This document shows, one piece after another, positions 1-6,049 of a stretch of 8,735 nucleotides of DNA. The stretch comes from Bacteroidales bacterium UBA3663 (GTDB taxonomy: Bacteria; Bacteroidota; Bacteroidia; Bacteroidales; UBA3663). Position numbers and translations under genes: made by a program. The stretch's first letter is position 1; each line of letters opens with the position of its first letter. The stretch spans positions 724 through 9,458 of the forward strand of contig DFJU01000054.1 in the NCBI GenBank assembly GCA_002373755.1, read 5' to 3'. The notes under the pieces are model-generated. The model ran no database searches. It was given only the letters and a program-made list of their open reading frames with translations, and was not told the origin of the DNA.

Positions 1-518
1 AGAAGATATTCTTCGGCGACGAGTTCATCAGCCTCGACGAATATGTCAAAAAGCTCTTCGGCAGAATACCCGAATTCTTTTCCGGCGCCGATGACCTGAA
101 AGTGAAATGGTCGAACCCGGAAACCCGTGAGCAGTTGCTCAAGACGCTGGATGAAGCGGGATTTGCGGTTGACAAGCTGAACCTCTTGAAGAACATGCTG
201 AAGATGCAGAAGTGCGACTTGCTCGATGTGCTCGAATACATCGCCTACAACTCCACGCCTATCGAAAGGGCCAAGAGAGTGGAGGTCGTAAAGAAACAGT
301 ATGTCAACACCCTGAATGAAGAGCTACGCGATTTCGACAACAGGATTCTGAAAAACTATGTTGACTACGGCTTCAGTGAGCTGAGCTCCGACAACCTTAA
401 AACCTATATCTCCATCCATTTCAACTCGATGAGCGACGCAAAGGAAAGATTGAACATGACCGCCCCCGACATACGGACGCACTACATCGAGTTGCAACGA
501 AGATTATATCAGGCATAG
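1..518 (+). CDS. hsdR: Type I restriction enzyme R subunit, C-terminal fragment (5' end outside window)
   Basis: This is the last 171 codons of a longer gene; the first complete codon is at position 3 and the TAG stop is at 516-518. HsdR is the ATP-dependent translocase and nuclease subunit of type I restriction-modification systems, which cut unmodified foreign DNA in the cytoplasm. The fragment resembles the EcoEI-type HsdR C-terminal helical domain, which contacts the methylase core. Characteristic pieces are FGDEFISLDEYVKKLFG, a run IPEFF, then KWSNPETREQLLKTLDEAGF, followed by charged helices with KCDLLDVLEYIAY. The helicase and nuclease domains, and hsdM and hsdS, are not in view, so the system cannot be judged complete. 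The gene converges on the pectate lyase gene with 122 bp between the stop codons. The family call rests on remembered sequence patterns. Confidence 0.8.
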   Translation, partial: KIFFGDEFISLDEYVKKLFGRIPEFFSGADDLKVKWSNPETREQLLKTLDEAGFAVDKLNLLKNMLKMQKCDLLDVLEYIAYNSTPIERAKRVEVVKKQYVNTLNEELRDFDNRILKNYVDYGFSELSSDNLKTYISIHFNSMSDAKERLNMTAPDIRTHYIELQRRLYQA

Positions 519-560
519 TTGCGAATTCATTTGCTGAAAAGCAGTTGCACAGCACTCACA

Positions 561-616
561 CCCAAAACGAAGAACTCTCTCCATTCCCTTGTGAAAGCGG
601 AACGAAGAGAGTTCTT
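561..616 (-). terminator. Stem-loop terminator downstream of the pectate lyase gene
   Basis: An 11-bp perfect inverted repeat (570-580 with 606-616) encloses a second inner stem (584-590 with 595-602, one bulged C) and a GTGA loop. Read on the minus strand the stem is followed by TTCGTTTT, so it fits an intrinsic terminator for the lyase gene, whose stop codon lies 25 bp before it. On the plus strand there is no T run, so it is a poor terminator for hsdR, although the stem could still protect the 3' end of that message. Confidence 0.6.
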
Positions 617-640
617 ACCATAATCGGCATGACGTCGGAA

Positions 641-1765
641 TCAATGCCTGCGGCTCCACTTGTAGTAGCGCTTGATGACGTCGGCCGGACCAGTGCTAAG
701 CCAGCCGTAACCGGTGCGACGCTCATATTCGATTTCGCCCACATCGGCGCGCTTAATGCCATCACGGCCACAATAGAACGGGAGTTCGCTGTCGAGGTCG
801 TAGAAGCGCGCCCAGAGCAACGGCGCACCGGCACTCTTCACCACGCGATAATCGCGTTCACCATCATCGTTCACGAAACGCTCGACACGCAAGTCGCGTA
901 GCGCATGTTTCTCAAGCCACTTTACGGCCGATGAGACCGACTTGACGACCTCGTCCGACGGATCGGGCAAATCCATCAGCAAGTCAAGGATGGAACACGT
1001 CTCGCCGCAACCCGTGAACGATGGCAGCTCGTAGGCGCGCGCATGCTCGGGAGCCAAAGTCTTCTGATTGTACTGCTGGCACCACACGGTCAATTCGCCG
1101 TTCTTGCGAATCTGGCAATCGAGGATGCAACGCACGCCACGGTTGAACGCGTCGCGGCATCGGTCGCGCAATGAATCGCTTGCGTGCAGCACATCGTACG
1201 GCGCACGGTCGTCGGCCACAAGCCACAACAGACGCATGACGCGCACCATGGCATCGTCGTTGAACGTGATGAAATCGGCATACGGCTCGACGCCATCGTA
1301 GCCAGCCGGACGTGAAGGCCAGAACTGCGGCCATCCGCCATTGTCATATTGCATGGAGAGCAGGAAGTCAATGCCGCGCATCACGGCATCGCGATAGGCC
1401 TCGTTACCCGTTGTCCGATACATCCGGCACAAATAAAGCATCTCGGAGGTCGTTGCGCCGTTGTCGATGTTGCTGCCGACGCCCGACGTTGCAATGTCGT
1501 GACGCAATGCCGCACGTTCAGCCCACTCTTCGGCCGTCAGCTGCGACATTTCCCAATGCCGGTTCTTCGACCAGCCGCCGCTGGGGAACTGATATGCCAA
1601 AATTGTGTCGGCCACGGCACGCAGATGCTGCTCCGGTATGCCTCGATACTTTTCATGGCGTACCAACGATTTGAAACTCGGAAGCTGTTTTGAACGTAAT
1701 GTTTTCGACGGACAAAAGGCTACACATGATGAAATGAGAGCGATAAGGGTTAGTGTTTTTTTCAT
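641..1765 (-). CDS. Secreted pectate lyase, polysaccharide lyase family 10
   Basis: PL10 enzymes cleave polygalacturonate by calcium-assisted beta-elimination. The 374-residue protein starts MKKTLTLIALISS, a signal peptide; Cys13 follows LISS and could be a lipobox, but the residues after it are not acidic, so if lipidated it is probably periplasmic. The (alpha/alpha) toroid signature is clear (numbering from the ATG): SGGWSKN at 62-68, IDNGATTSEM at 100-109, NGGWPQFWP at 142-150, TFNDDAM at 167-173, ARAYELPS at 242-249, LLWARFYDL at 316-324, FYCGRDG at 330-336 and ERRTGYGWLSTGP near the C terminus. By spacing against Cellvibrio japonicus Pel10A (from memory), D101, N102 and D170 match the calcium ligands, R243 the catalytic base, and R320 and R334 the substrate arginines. 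An in-frame GTG lies one codon upstream, but ATG is preferred. The gene follows the lipoprotein gene by 54 bp, with a terminator hairpin in between. Confidence 0.9.
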   Translation of the reverse strand: MKKTLTLIALISSCVAFCPSKTLRSKQLPSFKSLVRHEKYRGIPEQHLRAVADTILAYQFPSGGWSKNRHWEMSQLTAEEWAERAALRHDIATSGVGSNIDNGATTSEMLYLCRMYRTTGNEAYRDAVMRGIDFLLSMQYDNGGWPQFWPSRPAGYDGVEPYADFITFNDDAMVRVMRLLWLVADDRAPYDVLHASDSLRDRCRDAFNRGVRCILDCQIRKNGELTVWCQQYNQKTLAPEHARAYELPSFTGCGETCSILDLLMDLPDPSDEVVKSVSSAVKWLEKHALRDLRVERFVNDDGERDYRVVKSAGAPLLWARFYDLDSELPFYCGRDGIKRADVGEIEYERRTGYGWLSTGPADVIKRYYKWSRRH

Positions 1766-1768
1766 CAC

Positions 1769-1798
1769 AAAAAAGTTCGGCCGTATGTCGGCCGAACT
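1769..1798 (-). terminator. Strong intrinsic terminator between lipoprotein and pectate lyase genes
   Basis: A perfect 10-bp GC-rich stem (1774-1783 with 1789-1798, AGTTCGGCCG and its complement) has a 5-nt loop. On the minus strand it is followed by six T residues (1774-1769, the first also closing the stem), the classical intrinsic terminator form, placed 22 bp after the lipoprotein stop. The T run ends three bases before the ATG of the lyase gene. The hairpin therefore both ends the upstream gene and occupies the place where the lyase ribosome binding region must lie. Confidence 0.8.
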
Positions 1799-1819
1799 GG
1801 GTTTATATTAATAAATGAT

Positions 1820-2986
1820 TTATTCACGCACGGCGCGGATTGACTGACCAAGATAGCGTCCGATGTAGGACTTGCTCACATGGTTCGGACAGAAATACAG
1901 GCAATAGGCATTGCACTGATAATATTCGTCGATCGACGAGGTCCAATAGTAACCATTGTCGCCGTCACGCTGCGACGAATATCCTCGGCAACCTGCGGCC
2001 GGGAGGAAGATGCTCTTTCCGCTCGGGCCGAACACCTGGAATCCGCCGACTCCGTTCAGACTTGTCCACACCCAATTGCACTTGCTGATCAGCTCGTTCA
2101 TCTCCTGCGGGGTCGGGATTCGCCAGTTGCTCTTGGCAATGACGTGGGCGGCATCGTCGGCCGGCAAAAGCATCGTCCTGCCATCGTTGATGCCATATTC
2201 CTCGTTGGTGCAATATTTCGTCATGGTAGGATTAAGGCCACGGCAGAACTTGTAGGTAAGCCACGAATAGAACGTCTTGACGTATGTGTGCGGCACATTG
2301 TACTCGTAGTTCATGTTGTTGCTGTAATCTTCCTTGCCGAACGGTGCTGTTTCACCCCAGGCGAAGTAGTCGCCATACTTGTCGGGCGATGTAGCACCCA
2401 GATTACCGTTTGCCCAACGCACCGACAAGCCAAGATCGACGGCACGCAAGCTGTAATAGCGGAAACTGGCAACCAGTTCAATATCCTGAGTCGCGGTGAA
2501 TGCGTACGACAGGGCCGGCGAAACCAGTTCATTGCCTGACATCCAGCCGACGAACTCGTAGTTCGGAGCAACGGAAACGACCTCGGCGACAACCGTAGTG
2601 CCGTGGTAAACGCCACCAGTCAGCGGATGCCCATCGCACTTTGCTATGACGGTTCCAATCGACTCATCGGGCGAAACCACGACGATATCGTAGGACTTCA
2701 ATTCGTAGTTGTTGTTGATTCCGACATTGCGAACAGCGCGCTGGCTATACTCGAGCGTCGAGGTGTCGATTTCATTATCCTCAATCGGTGGCAGATCGTC
2801 GGACTCCCCTTGCGACTCCGATGCAAGCTTTGAGGCAGACATCATAGCGGTCGTATCAGAATCCAGTGTAGTGTCTTGTTTGGATTGGATGAGGAATTCT
2901 TGTTCGTCATCCCTGCACGAAGATATGTAAAGTACTGAGCACATGGCCAATTGCGCAACAGTTACGAACAAAAATGACTTTTTCAT
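1820..2986 (-). CDS. Surface lipoprotein with divergent InlB-type repeat and FISUMP domain
   Basis: The 388-residue protein opens with a lysine-led hydrophobic signal and a lipobox ending at Cys24 (YISSC). The residues just after it, RDDEQE, resemble the acidic export signal that sends Bacteroidetes lipoproteins to the cell surface, so surface display is inferred. Residues 25-100 are a low-complexity, acidic and Ser/Thr-rich spacer. Residues about 102-176 look like a divergent InlB B-repeat (GTVIAKCDG, then PNYEFVGWMSG and a final ELVASF). Residues about 183-388 are a Fibrobacter succinogenes major paralogous (FISUMP/DUF1566-like) domain: VDLGLSVRWANGNLGATSP, KYGDYFAWGET, DDAAHVIAKSNWRIPTPQEM, YYWTSS and a final SIRAVRE. 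The biochemical role of this domain is unknown; surface binding or adhesion is a guess. It has many cysteines (10 in all), which suggests disulphides. A 7+1+7 AT palindrome (1810-1824) overlaps the TAA stop. No Shine-Dalgarno precedes the ATG. Confidence 0.8.
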   Translation of the reverse strand: MKKSFLFVTVAQLAMCSVLYISSCRDDEQEFLIQSKQDTTLDSDTTAMMSASKLASESQGESDDLPPIEDNEIDTSTLEYSQRAVRNVGINNNYELKSYDIVVVSPDESIGTVIAKCDGHPLTGGVYHGTTVVAEVVSVAPNYEFVGWMSGNELVSPALSYAFTATQDIELVASFRYYSLRAVDLGLSVRWANGNLGATSPDKYGDYFAWGETAPFGKEDYSNNMNYEYNVPHTYVKTFYSWLTYKFCRGLNPTMTKYCTNEEYGINDGRTMLLPADDAAHVIAKSNWRIPTPQEMNELISKCNWVWTSLNGVGGFQVFGPSGKSIFLPAAGCRGYSSQRDGDNGYYWTSSIDEYYQCNAYCLYFCPNHVSKSYIGRYLGQSIRAVRE

Positions 2987-3081
2987 AGTGGGAGAATTTT
3001 GTAGAAAAGAAACATTTGGAATAGAACACGCCTTTCATAAGACTGACGTCGCATGAAAAGTTGTGGTACAATAAAAGGTCT

Positions 3082-3104
3082 AAAAAAGGCCGTAGCCATT
3101 TTTT
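3082..3104 (-). terminator. UACG-tetraloop hairpin with U run in the lipoprotein leader
   Basis: Read on the minus strand the sequence is six A, one bulged T, GGC, TACG, GCC, six T. As RNA this is a C(UACG)G tetraloop, an unusually stable UNCG loop, on a short GC stem extended by six A-U pairs and ending in a U run. That is the form of an intrinsic terminator or attenuator. It lies 8 nt beyond the stop of the 35-codon ORF and about 95 nt before the lipoprotein start. The GC part is only 3 bp, so its efficiency is uncertain. The near-symmetry gives a T run on the plus strand too, without the special loop. Confidence 0.45.
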
Positions 3105-3112
3105 AACAAACA

Positions 3113-3220
3113 TCAAGGTTTTAAGCGGCGTTTATCTGCGAAATCCCGAAAAGATCCCTTCATCCTGCGGGATGATTGCTTCCACGGAGAGATTGCTTTC
3201 ATGAGAGTTAGGGTTTTCAT
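3113..3220 (-). CDS. Candidate small protein of 35 residues, or leader peptide
   Basis: An ATG at 3220-3218 opens a 35-codon frame ending in TGA at 3115-3113. The peptide starts MKTLTLMKAISPWKQSSRR, then KGSFRDFADKRR and ends LKP. It is strongly basic, has no membrane segment, and I recognise no family. The case for it being real is context: a consensus -7 box lies about 20 bp before the ATG, the upstream bases are A-rich as usual for Bacteroidetes starts, and a terminator-like hairpin follows 8 nt after the stop. There is no run of one amino acid of the type seen in classical attenuation leaders. It may be a small gene, a leader peptide for the lipoprotein, or a chance frame within an untranslated leader. 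Confidence 0.3.
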   Translation of the reverse strand: MKTLTLMKAISPWKQSSRRMKGSFRDFADKRRLKP

Positions 3221-3239
3221 TTTCGTCGGTTTTTCGCCA

Positions 3240-3247
3240 CAAACATA
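3240..3247 (-). promoter_or_regulatory. Candidate promoter -7 box for the 35-codon ORF and possibly the lipoprotein
   Basis: On the minus strand positions 3247-3240 read TATGTTTG, a full match to the Bacteroidetes sigma-ABfr -7 consensus TAnnTTTG. The -33 region about 19-20 bases upstream is a T-rich tract (TTCT within CTTCTTTTTTT) and not a clear TTTG. The predicted start of transcription is near 3233, which would put the lipoprotein behind a leader of roughly 250 nt. I found no better promoter nearer to the lipoprotein ATG. Confidence 0.45.
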
Positions 3248-3522
3248 TATCTTTTCGATGAAAAAAAGAAGTAAAAAAATTCATTTGCGATTGTTTCACA
3301 CTTTTATTGCGCAAAAAGTCGGTTTTTGACACGTCGGCCTTCCTTTTTTGCATATTCATCCAACAAATTACACGAAATCGGCATCTGAGTACAATGTCGG
3401 CGACAACGGCGGGACGATGCCATACGACATCCGAACCTTGCAATTGCCCGACTCTGTTTCGCGACTTCCGCCTTGACCCTCCGCTCCGCTTTTTGAGCAT
3501 TTCCCGCACCTCCAGCCCGCAC
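3248..3522. other. Intergenic stretch without a recognised feature
   Basis: This part of the divergent gap changes character. Positions 3248-3360 are AT-rich with poly-A and poly-T tracts, while about 3370-3520 are GC-rich and similar in composition to coding DNA. Open frames exist on both strands, including a minus-strand frame from an ATG at 3500 with GGAGG 8 nt before it, but the predicted peptides are rich in Arg, Cys and Trp and resemble no family I know. I see no RNA gene or mobile element here. Confidence 0.5.
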
Positions 3523-3553
3523 TTGCGAAAGTTCAGGAAATTACATATATTCG
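3523..3553 (+). promoter_or_regulatory. Candidate promoter of trmN
   Basis: TTGC at 3523-3526 and TATATTCG at 3546-3553 are 19 bases apart and approximate the Bacteroidetes -33 TTTG and -7 TAnnTTTG elements (seven of eight matches in the -7 box). Transcription would start near 3560, leaving a leader of about 15 nt before the trmN ATG, a short leader typical of housekeeping genes in this phylum. No Shine-Dalgarno sequence is present. Confidence 0.4.
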
Positions 3554-3574
3554 CGCCCAAAAACAAACCGCCAC

Positions 3575-4342
3575 ATGGCAGAGAAAGAAACGACATTCCA
3601 CTTCAAGCAGTTTGACATTGCACAAGACCGTTGCGCAATGAAAGTCGGCACCGACGGCGTGCTGCTCGGAGCCTGGGCCTTCGGATGGGCAGAAAATCCG
3701 CGTAGTGCGGCAACAGTCCGCATACTCGACATCGGATGCGGCACGGGACTCATCGCCATCATGCTGGCACAAAGATTCTCGGCCGATGGATGCCGCCAAT
3801 TTCACATCGATGCCGTCGAAATCGACCATGACGCCGCCTGCCAAGCCGCCGAAAATGCCGCCGCCACACCGTGGAGCGCACAAATCGCCGTTCATCCCTA
3901 CTCACTACGCGACTTTATGGCCGACGCTCCTGCCGACGCGCTCCCCTACGACTTCATCGTGACGAACCCGCCATTCTACAACGCCACATTGAAGCCGGAA
4001 GACGCCGGCCGAGCCACCGCCCGCCACAAGGACGCCCTGCCACTACGCGAAATAATGCAATGCGCGAAGAGCCGTCTGACGGCCGACGGCACATTGGCCA
4101 TGATCTACCCCACCGACTACGACGGAGAAGTGATGACCGAGGCAGTCCTTGCCGGATTGAGCCCGATGCGGATATGCAACGTGCTGACGAAAATCGGCAA
4201 ACCGGCCAAGCGCAGGATGCTGGAAATTGCACACAAGGCCATCGGTTGCGAAACCTCGACTCTGGCCTTGCGCGATGCCGACGGACAATACACCGCAGAA
4301 TACAGGAAGCTGACCGAGCCGTTCTACATCCGGCTGGCCTGA
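3575..4342 (+). CDS. trmN: tRNA1(Val) (adenine(37)-N6)-methyltransferase
   Basis: This 255-residue cytoplasmic protein belongs to the TrmN6 (YfiC) family, which transfers a methyl group from S-adenosylmethionine to N6 of A37 beside the anticodon of tRNA-Val; the E. coli enzyme is about 245 residues. The start MAEKETTFHFKQFDIAQD and the stretch MKVGTDGVLLGAW (22-34) are typical of the family. The SAM-binding motif I is ILDIGCGTG (50-58), the acidic motif II is VEID (81-84), and motif IV is NPPFY (131-135), which binds the target adenine as in N6-adenine methyltransferases. KIGKPAKRRMLE (207-218) and the C-terminal TEPFYIRLA complete the pattern. It stands alone between its own candidate promoter and a terminator hairpin. 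Its function is housekeeping and unrelated to the sugar genes around it. A related protein N6-methylation role cannot be excluded, but the family fit is good. Confidence 0.88.
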   Translation: MAEKETTFHFKQFDIAQDRCAMKVGTDGVLLGAWAFGWAENPRSAATVRILDIGCGTGLIAIMLAQRFSADGCRQFHIDAVEIDHDAACQAAENAAATPWSAQIAVHPYSLRDFMADAPADALPYDFIVTNPPFYNATLKPEDAGRATARHKDALPLREIMQCAKSRLTADGTLAMIYPTDYDGEVMTEAVLAGLSPMRICNVLTKIGKPAKRRMLEIAHKAIGCETSTLALRDADGQYTAEYRKLTEPFYIRLA

Positions 4343-4367
4343 CGACGCTCTTGGCATCGGACACATT

Positions 4368-4427
4368 AAAAACGCGCAGCTTTTCATTTTACATTTTCCC
4401 TTTTCAAAAGTAGTTCGGCGCGTTTTT
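4368..4427 (+). terminator. Hairpin terminator downstream of trmN
   Basis: AAAAACGCGC at 4368-4377 pairs perfectly with GCGCGTTTTT at 4418-4427, giving a stem with a T run on its 3' arm. The 40-nt loop contains a second short stem (CTTTT at 4380-4384 with AAAAG at 4406-4410). It lies 25 bp after the trmN stop and separates trmN from the rhamnose cluster. The loop is longer than in most intrinsic terminators, so efficiency is uncertain. Confidence 0.55.
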
Positions 4428-4482
4428 GGCTGCTTTCGGGATTATTTCAAACAAAAAATTAGGAAGAAAAAGAAAATATCCA

Positions 4483-4490
4483 TATTTTTG
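4483..4490 (+). promoter_or_regulatory. Candidate promoter -7 box of the rhamnose cluster
   Basis: TATTTTTG is a full match to the Bacteroidetes -7 consensus TAnnTTTG. The -33 position (about 4459-4463) reads TTAG, a weak match to TTTG, which would fit a promoter that needs an activator; in Bacteroides the rhamnose genes are controlled by an AraC-type activator, RhaR. Transcription would begin near 4497, leaving a leader of about 75 nt before rhaB. Confidence 0.55.
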
Positions 4491-4502
4491 CACTCAGTCA
4501 AA

Positions 4503-4536
4503 AACCCATCTGTACACTTACATAACCCAAGTACAC
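4503..4536 (+). repeat. Imperfect direct repeat in the rhaB leader
   Basis: AACCCATCTGTACAC (4503-4517) and AACCCAAGTACAC (4524-4536) share AACCCA and GTACAC, the second copy being two bases shorter. The copies start 21 bp apart, two turns of the helix, and lie between the predicted transcription start and rhaB. The form suits an operator or regulator half-sites, but could also be chance in a CA-rich leader. The motif is not repeated before rhaA. Confidence 0.3.
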
Positions 4537-4570
4537 CCAAAGTCATTTCACGCAATAAATTTTTATACGA

Positions 4571-6049
4571 ATGAAGAACTATGTCTGCGCCATTGATTTT
4601 GGCGCTACAAGCGGCCGCATGATCATCAGCCGCATCAACGAAAATGGACTTCTTGAAACCGAGGAAGTTCGCCGTTTCCCCAACGCCATACAGGAAAAAG
4701 ACAAGGACGGCAAATTCTACTGGAACATGACTGCCCTCATCGGCGAAGTGGTGGCCGGACTCAAGGACCTTGCAAACAGGAAGGACATCAAGATCGAAGG
4801 CATCGGTGTCGATACATGGGGCGTCGATGTCGTCTTCATCGACAAGCAGGGCAACATGATCGAACAGCCGCGCGCCTACCGCGACCCATATTCAGTGGCT
4901 GCCATGGACGAATACGTCAAGAAGGTCGGCAAGGAGAAAATCTACCAGAAGACGGGCATCCAGTTCATGAACTTCAACACACTGTTCCAGCTCTACGCCT
5001 GCCACAAGGAGAACTTCCAGCCATTCGAGCAGGCCGACAAATACCTCTTCATCCCCGACTACGTCAGCTACTACCTTTCGGGCAAGGCCGTGTGCGAATA
5101 CACCATCTGCTCGACCTCCGAGTTCCTGAATCCGAAGACAAAACAGATTGACGCAGAACTGATTGAAGCCGCCGGTGCCAAGATGGAGAAGTTCCCGCCA
5201 ATCACGATGCCTGGCCAGATTATCGGCAACCTGAAGAAAGATGTGGTCGATTTCGGCTACGATGTTCCGGTCATCGCCATCGCAGGTCACGACACAGGTT
5301 CGGCCGTTGCCGCCGTCCCTGCCAAGGACGAGAAATTCGCCTACCTGTCGAGCGGCACATGGAGCCTGATGGGCATCGAATCGAAGGATGCCATCATCAA
5401 CGAACGCAGCTACCAGCTGAACTTCACCAACGAAGGCGGCGTCGAGGGCACTACGCGATTCCTGAAGAACATCACAGGCATGTGGATTCTGGAGCAGTGC
5501 CGCAAGGAATGGAAGGCTGCCGGCAAGGACTACGATTTCGTCCAGTTGGCCAAGATGGAGCAATCAGCACCCGCATTCCGCAGCTTCATCAACCCCGACG
5601 ATGCATCGTTCGCCAACCCGCCATCAATGTTGCAGGCGATCAACGACTATTGCGCCAAGACCGGCCAACCGAAGCCCGAGGATGACAGCCAGGTGGCACG
5701 CCTCATCATGGAGAGCCTTGCCCTGCGCTACCGCACGGTGTTCGGATGGCTCAAGGAGTTGGCCGACTTCCCATTGGAGGTGCTCCACATCATCGGCGGC
5801 GGTGCCAAGAATGCGCTGTTGGCCCAGTGGACATCCAACTCAATCGGTGTGCCAGTGCTGACCGGCCCGACCGAAGCTACCGCCATCGGCAACATCATGA
5901 TGCAGTTCAAGGCTCTCGGCAAAGTGAAGGACATCAACGAGATGCGCGCCCTGATTGCCAAGGCTACCCCACTCGACCGCTACGAACCGCAAGACACCCA
6001 GGCATGGAGCGAGGCATACAAGCGCTACGTGACCTTGTGCGAAAAATAA
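4571..6049 (+). CDS. rhaB: L-rhamnulokinase
   Basis: RhaB phosphorylates L-rhamnulose with ATP to L-rhamnulose 1-phosphate, the second step of rhamnose breakdown, in the cytoplasm. The 492-residue protein has full length for the family (E. coli about 489) and the FGGY-kinase layout. The N-terminal phosphate-binding motif is AIDFGATSGRM (7-17), GIGVDTWGVD (77-86) is the rhamnulokinase substrate-side motif, and PRAYRDPY follows. D241 in AGHDTGSAVA matches the catalytic aspartate (D237 in E. coli). LSSGTWSLMG (259-268) is the second phosphate motif, and IIGGGAKNALLAQW with GPTEATAIGN (432-441) is the adenosine motif. The ATG at 4571 has an AT-rich upstream region without Shine-Dalgarno. It is the first gene of the rhamnose cluster, preceded by a consensus -7 box, and followed by rhaA after 251 bp. 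Confidence 0.95.
   Translation: MKNYVCAIDFGATSGRMIISRINENGLLETEEVRRFPNAIQEKDKDGKFYWNMTALIGEVVAGLKDLANRKDIKIEGIGVDTWGVDVVFIDKQGNMIEQPRAYRDPYSVAAMDEYVKKVGKEKIYQKTGIQFMNFNTLFQLYACHKENFQPFEQADKYLFIPDYVSYYLSGKAVCEYTICSTSEFLNPKTKQIDAELIEAAGAKMEKFPPITMPGQIIGNLKKDVVDFGYDVPVIAIAGHDTGSAVAAVPAKDEKFAYLSSGTWSLMGIESKDAIINERSYQLNFTNEGGVEGTTRFLKNITGMWILEQCRKEWKAAGKDYDFVQLAKMEQSAPAFRSFINPDDASFANPPSMLQAINDYCAKTGQPKPEDDSQVARLIMESLALRYRTVFGWLKELADFPLEVLHIIGGGAKNALLAQWTSNSIGVPVLTGPTEATAIGNIMMQFKALGKVKDINEMRALIAKATPLDRYEPQDTQAWSEAYKRYVTLCEK

Noticed and set aside
1810..1824. AT-rich palindrome AATAAAT-G-ATTTATT over the lipoprotein stop codon
   Set aside because: A one-base centre cannot form a tight hairpin, and such AT palindromes are frequent by chance; the real terminator is the GC-rich hairpin beside it.
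2907..3116. A 69-codon minus-strand frame overlapping the lipoprotein start
   Set aside because: It overlaps the well-supported lipoprotein signal peptide in another frame, and has no family resemblance.
3309..3350. GCAAAAA ... TTTTTTGC inverted ends in the divergent gap
   Set aside because: Pairs are almost all A-T and the inside does not fold; probably chance in an A/T-tract region.
3132..3596. A 154-codon minus-strand open frame, with an inner ATG at 3500 preceded by GGAGG
   Set aside because: It overlaps the start and promoter of trmN, its peptide is rich in Arg, Cys and Trp with no recognisable motif, and Bacteroidetes rarely rely on Shine-Dalgarno sequences. Most likely a chance frame.
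4892..5563. A 223-codon frame antisense to rhaB
   Set aside because: It is the mirror of the strongly biased codon use of rhaB; the sense gene is certain and the antisense product resembles nothing.
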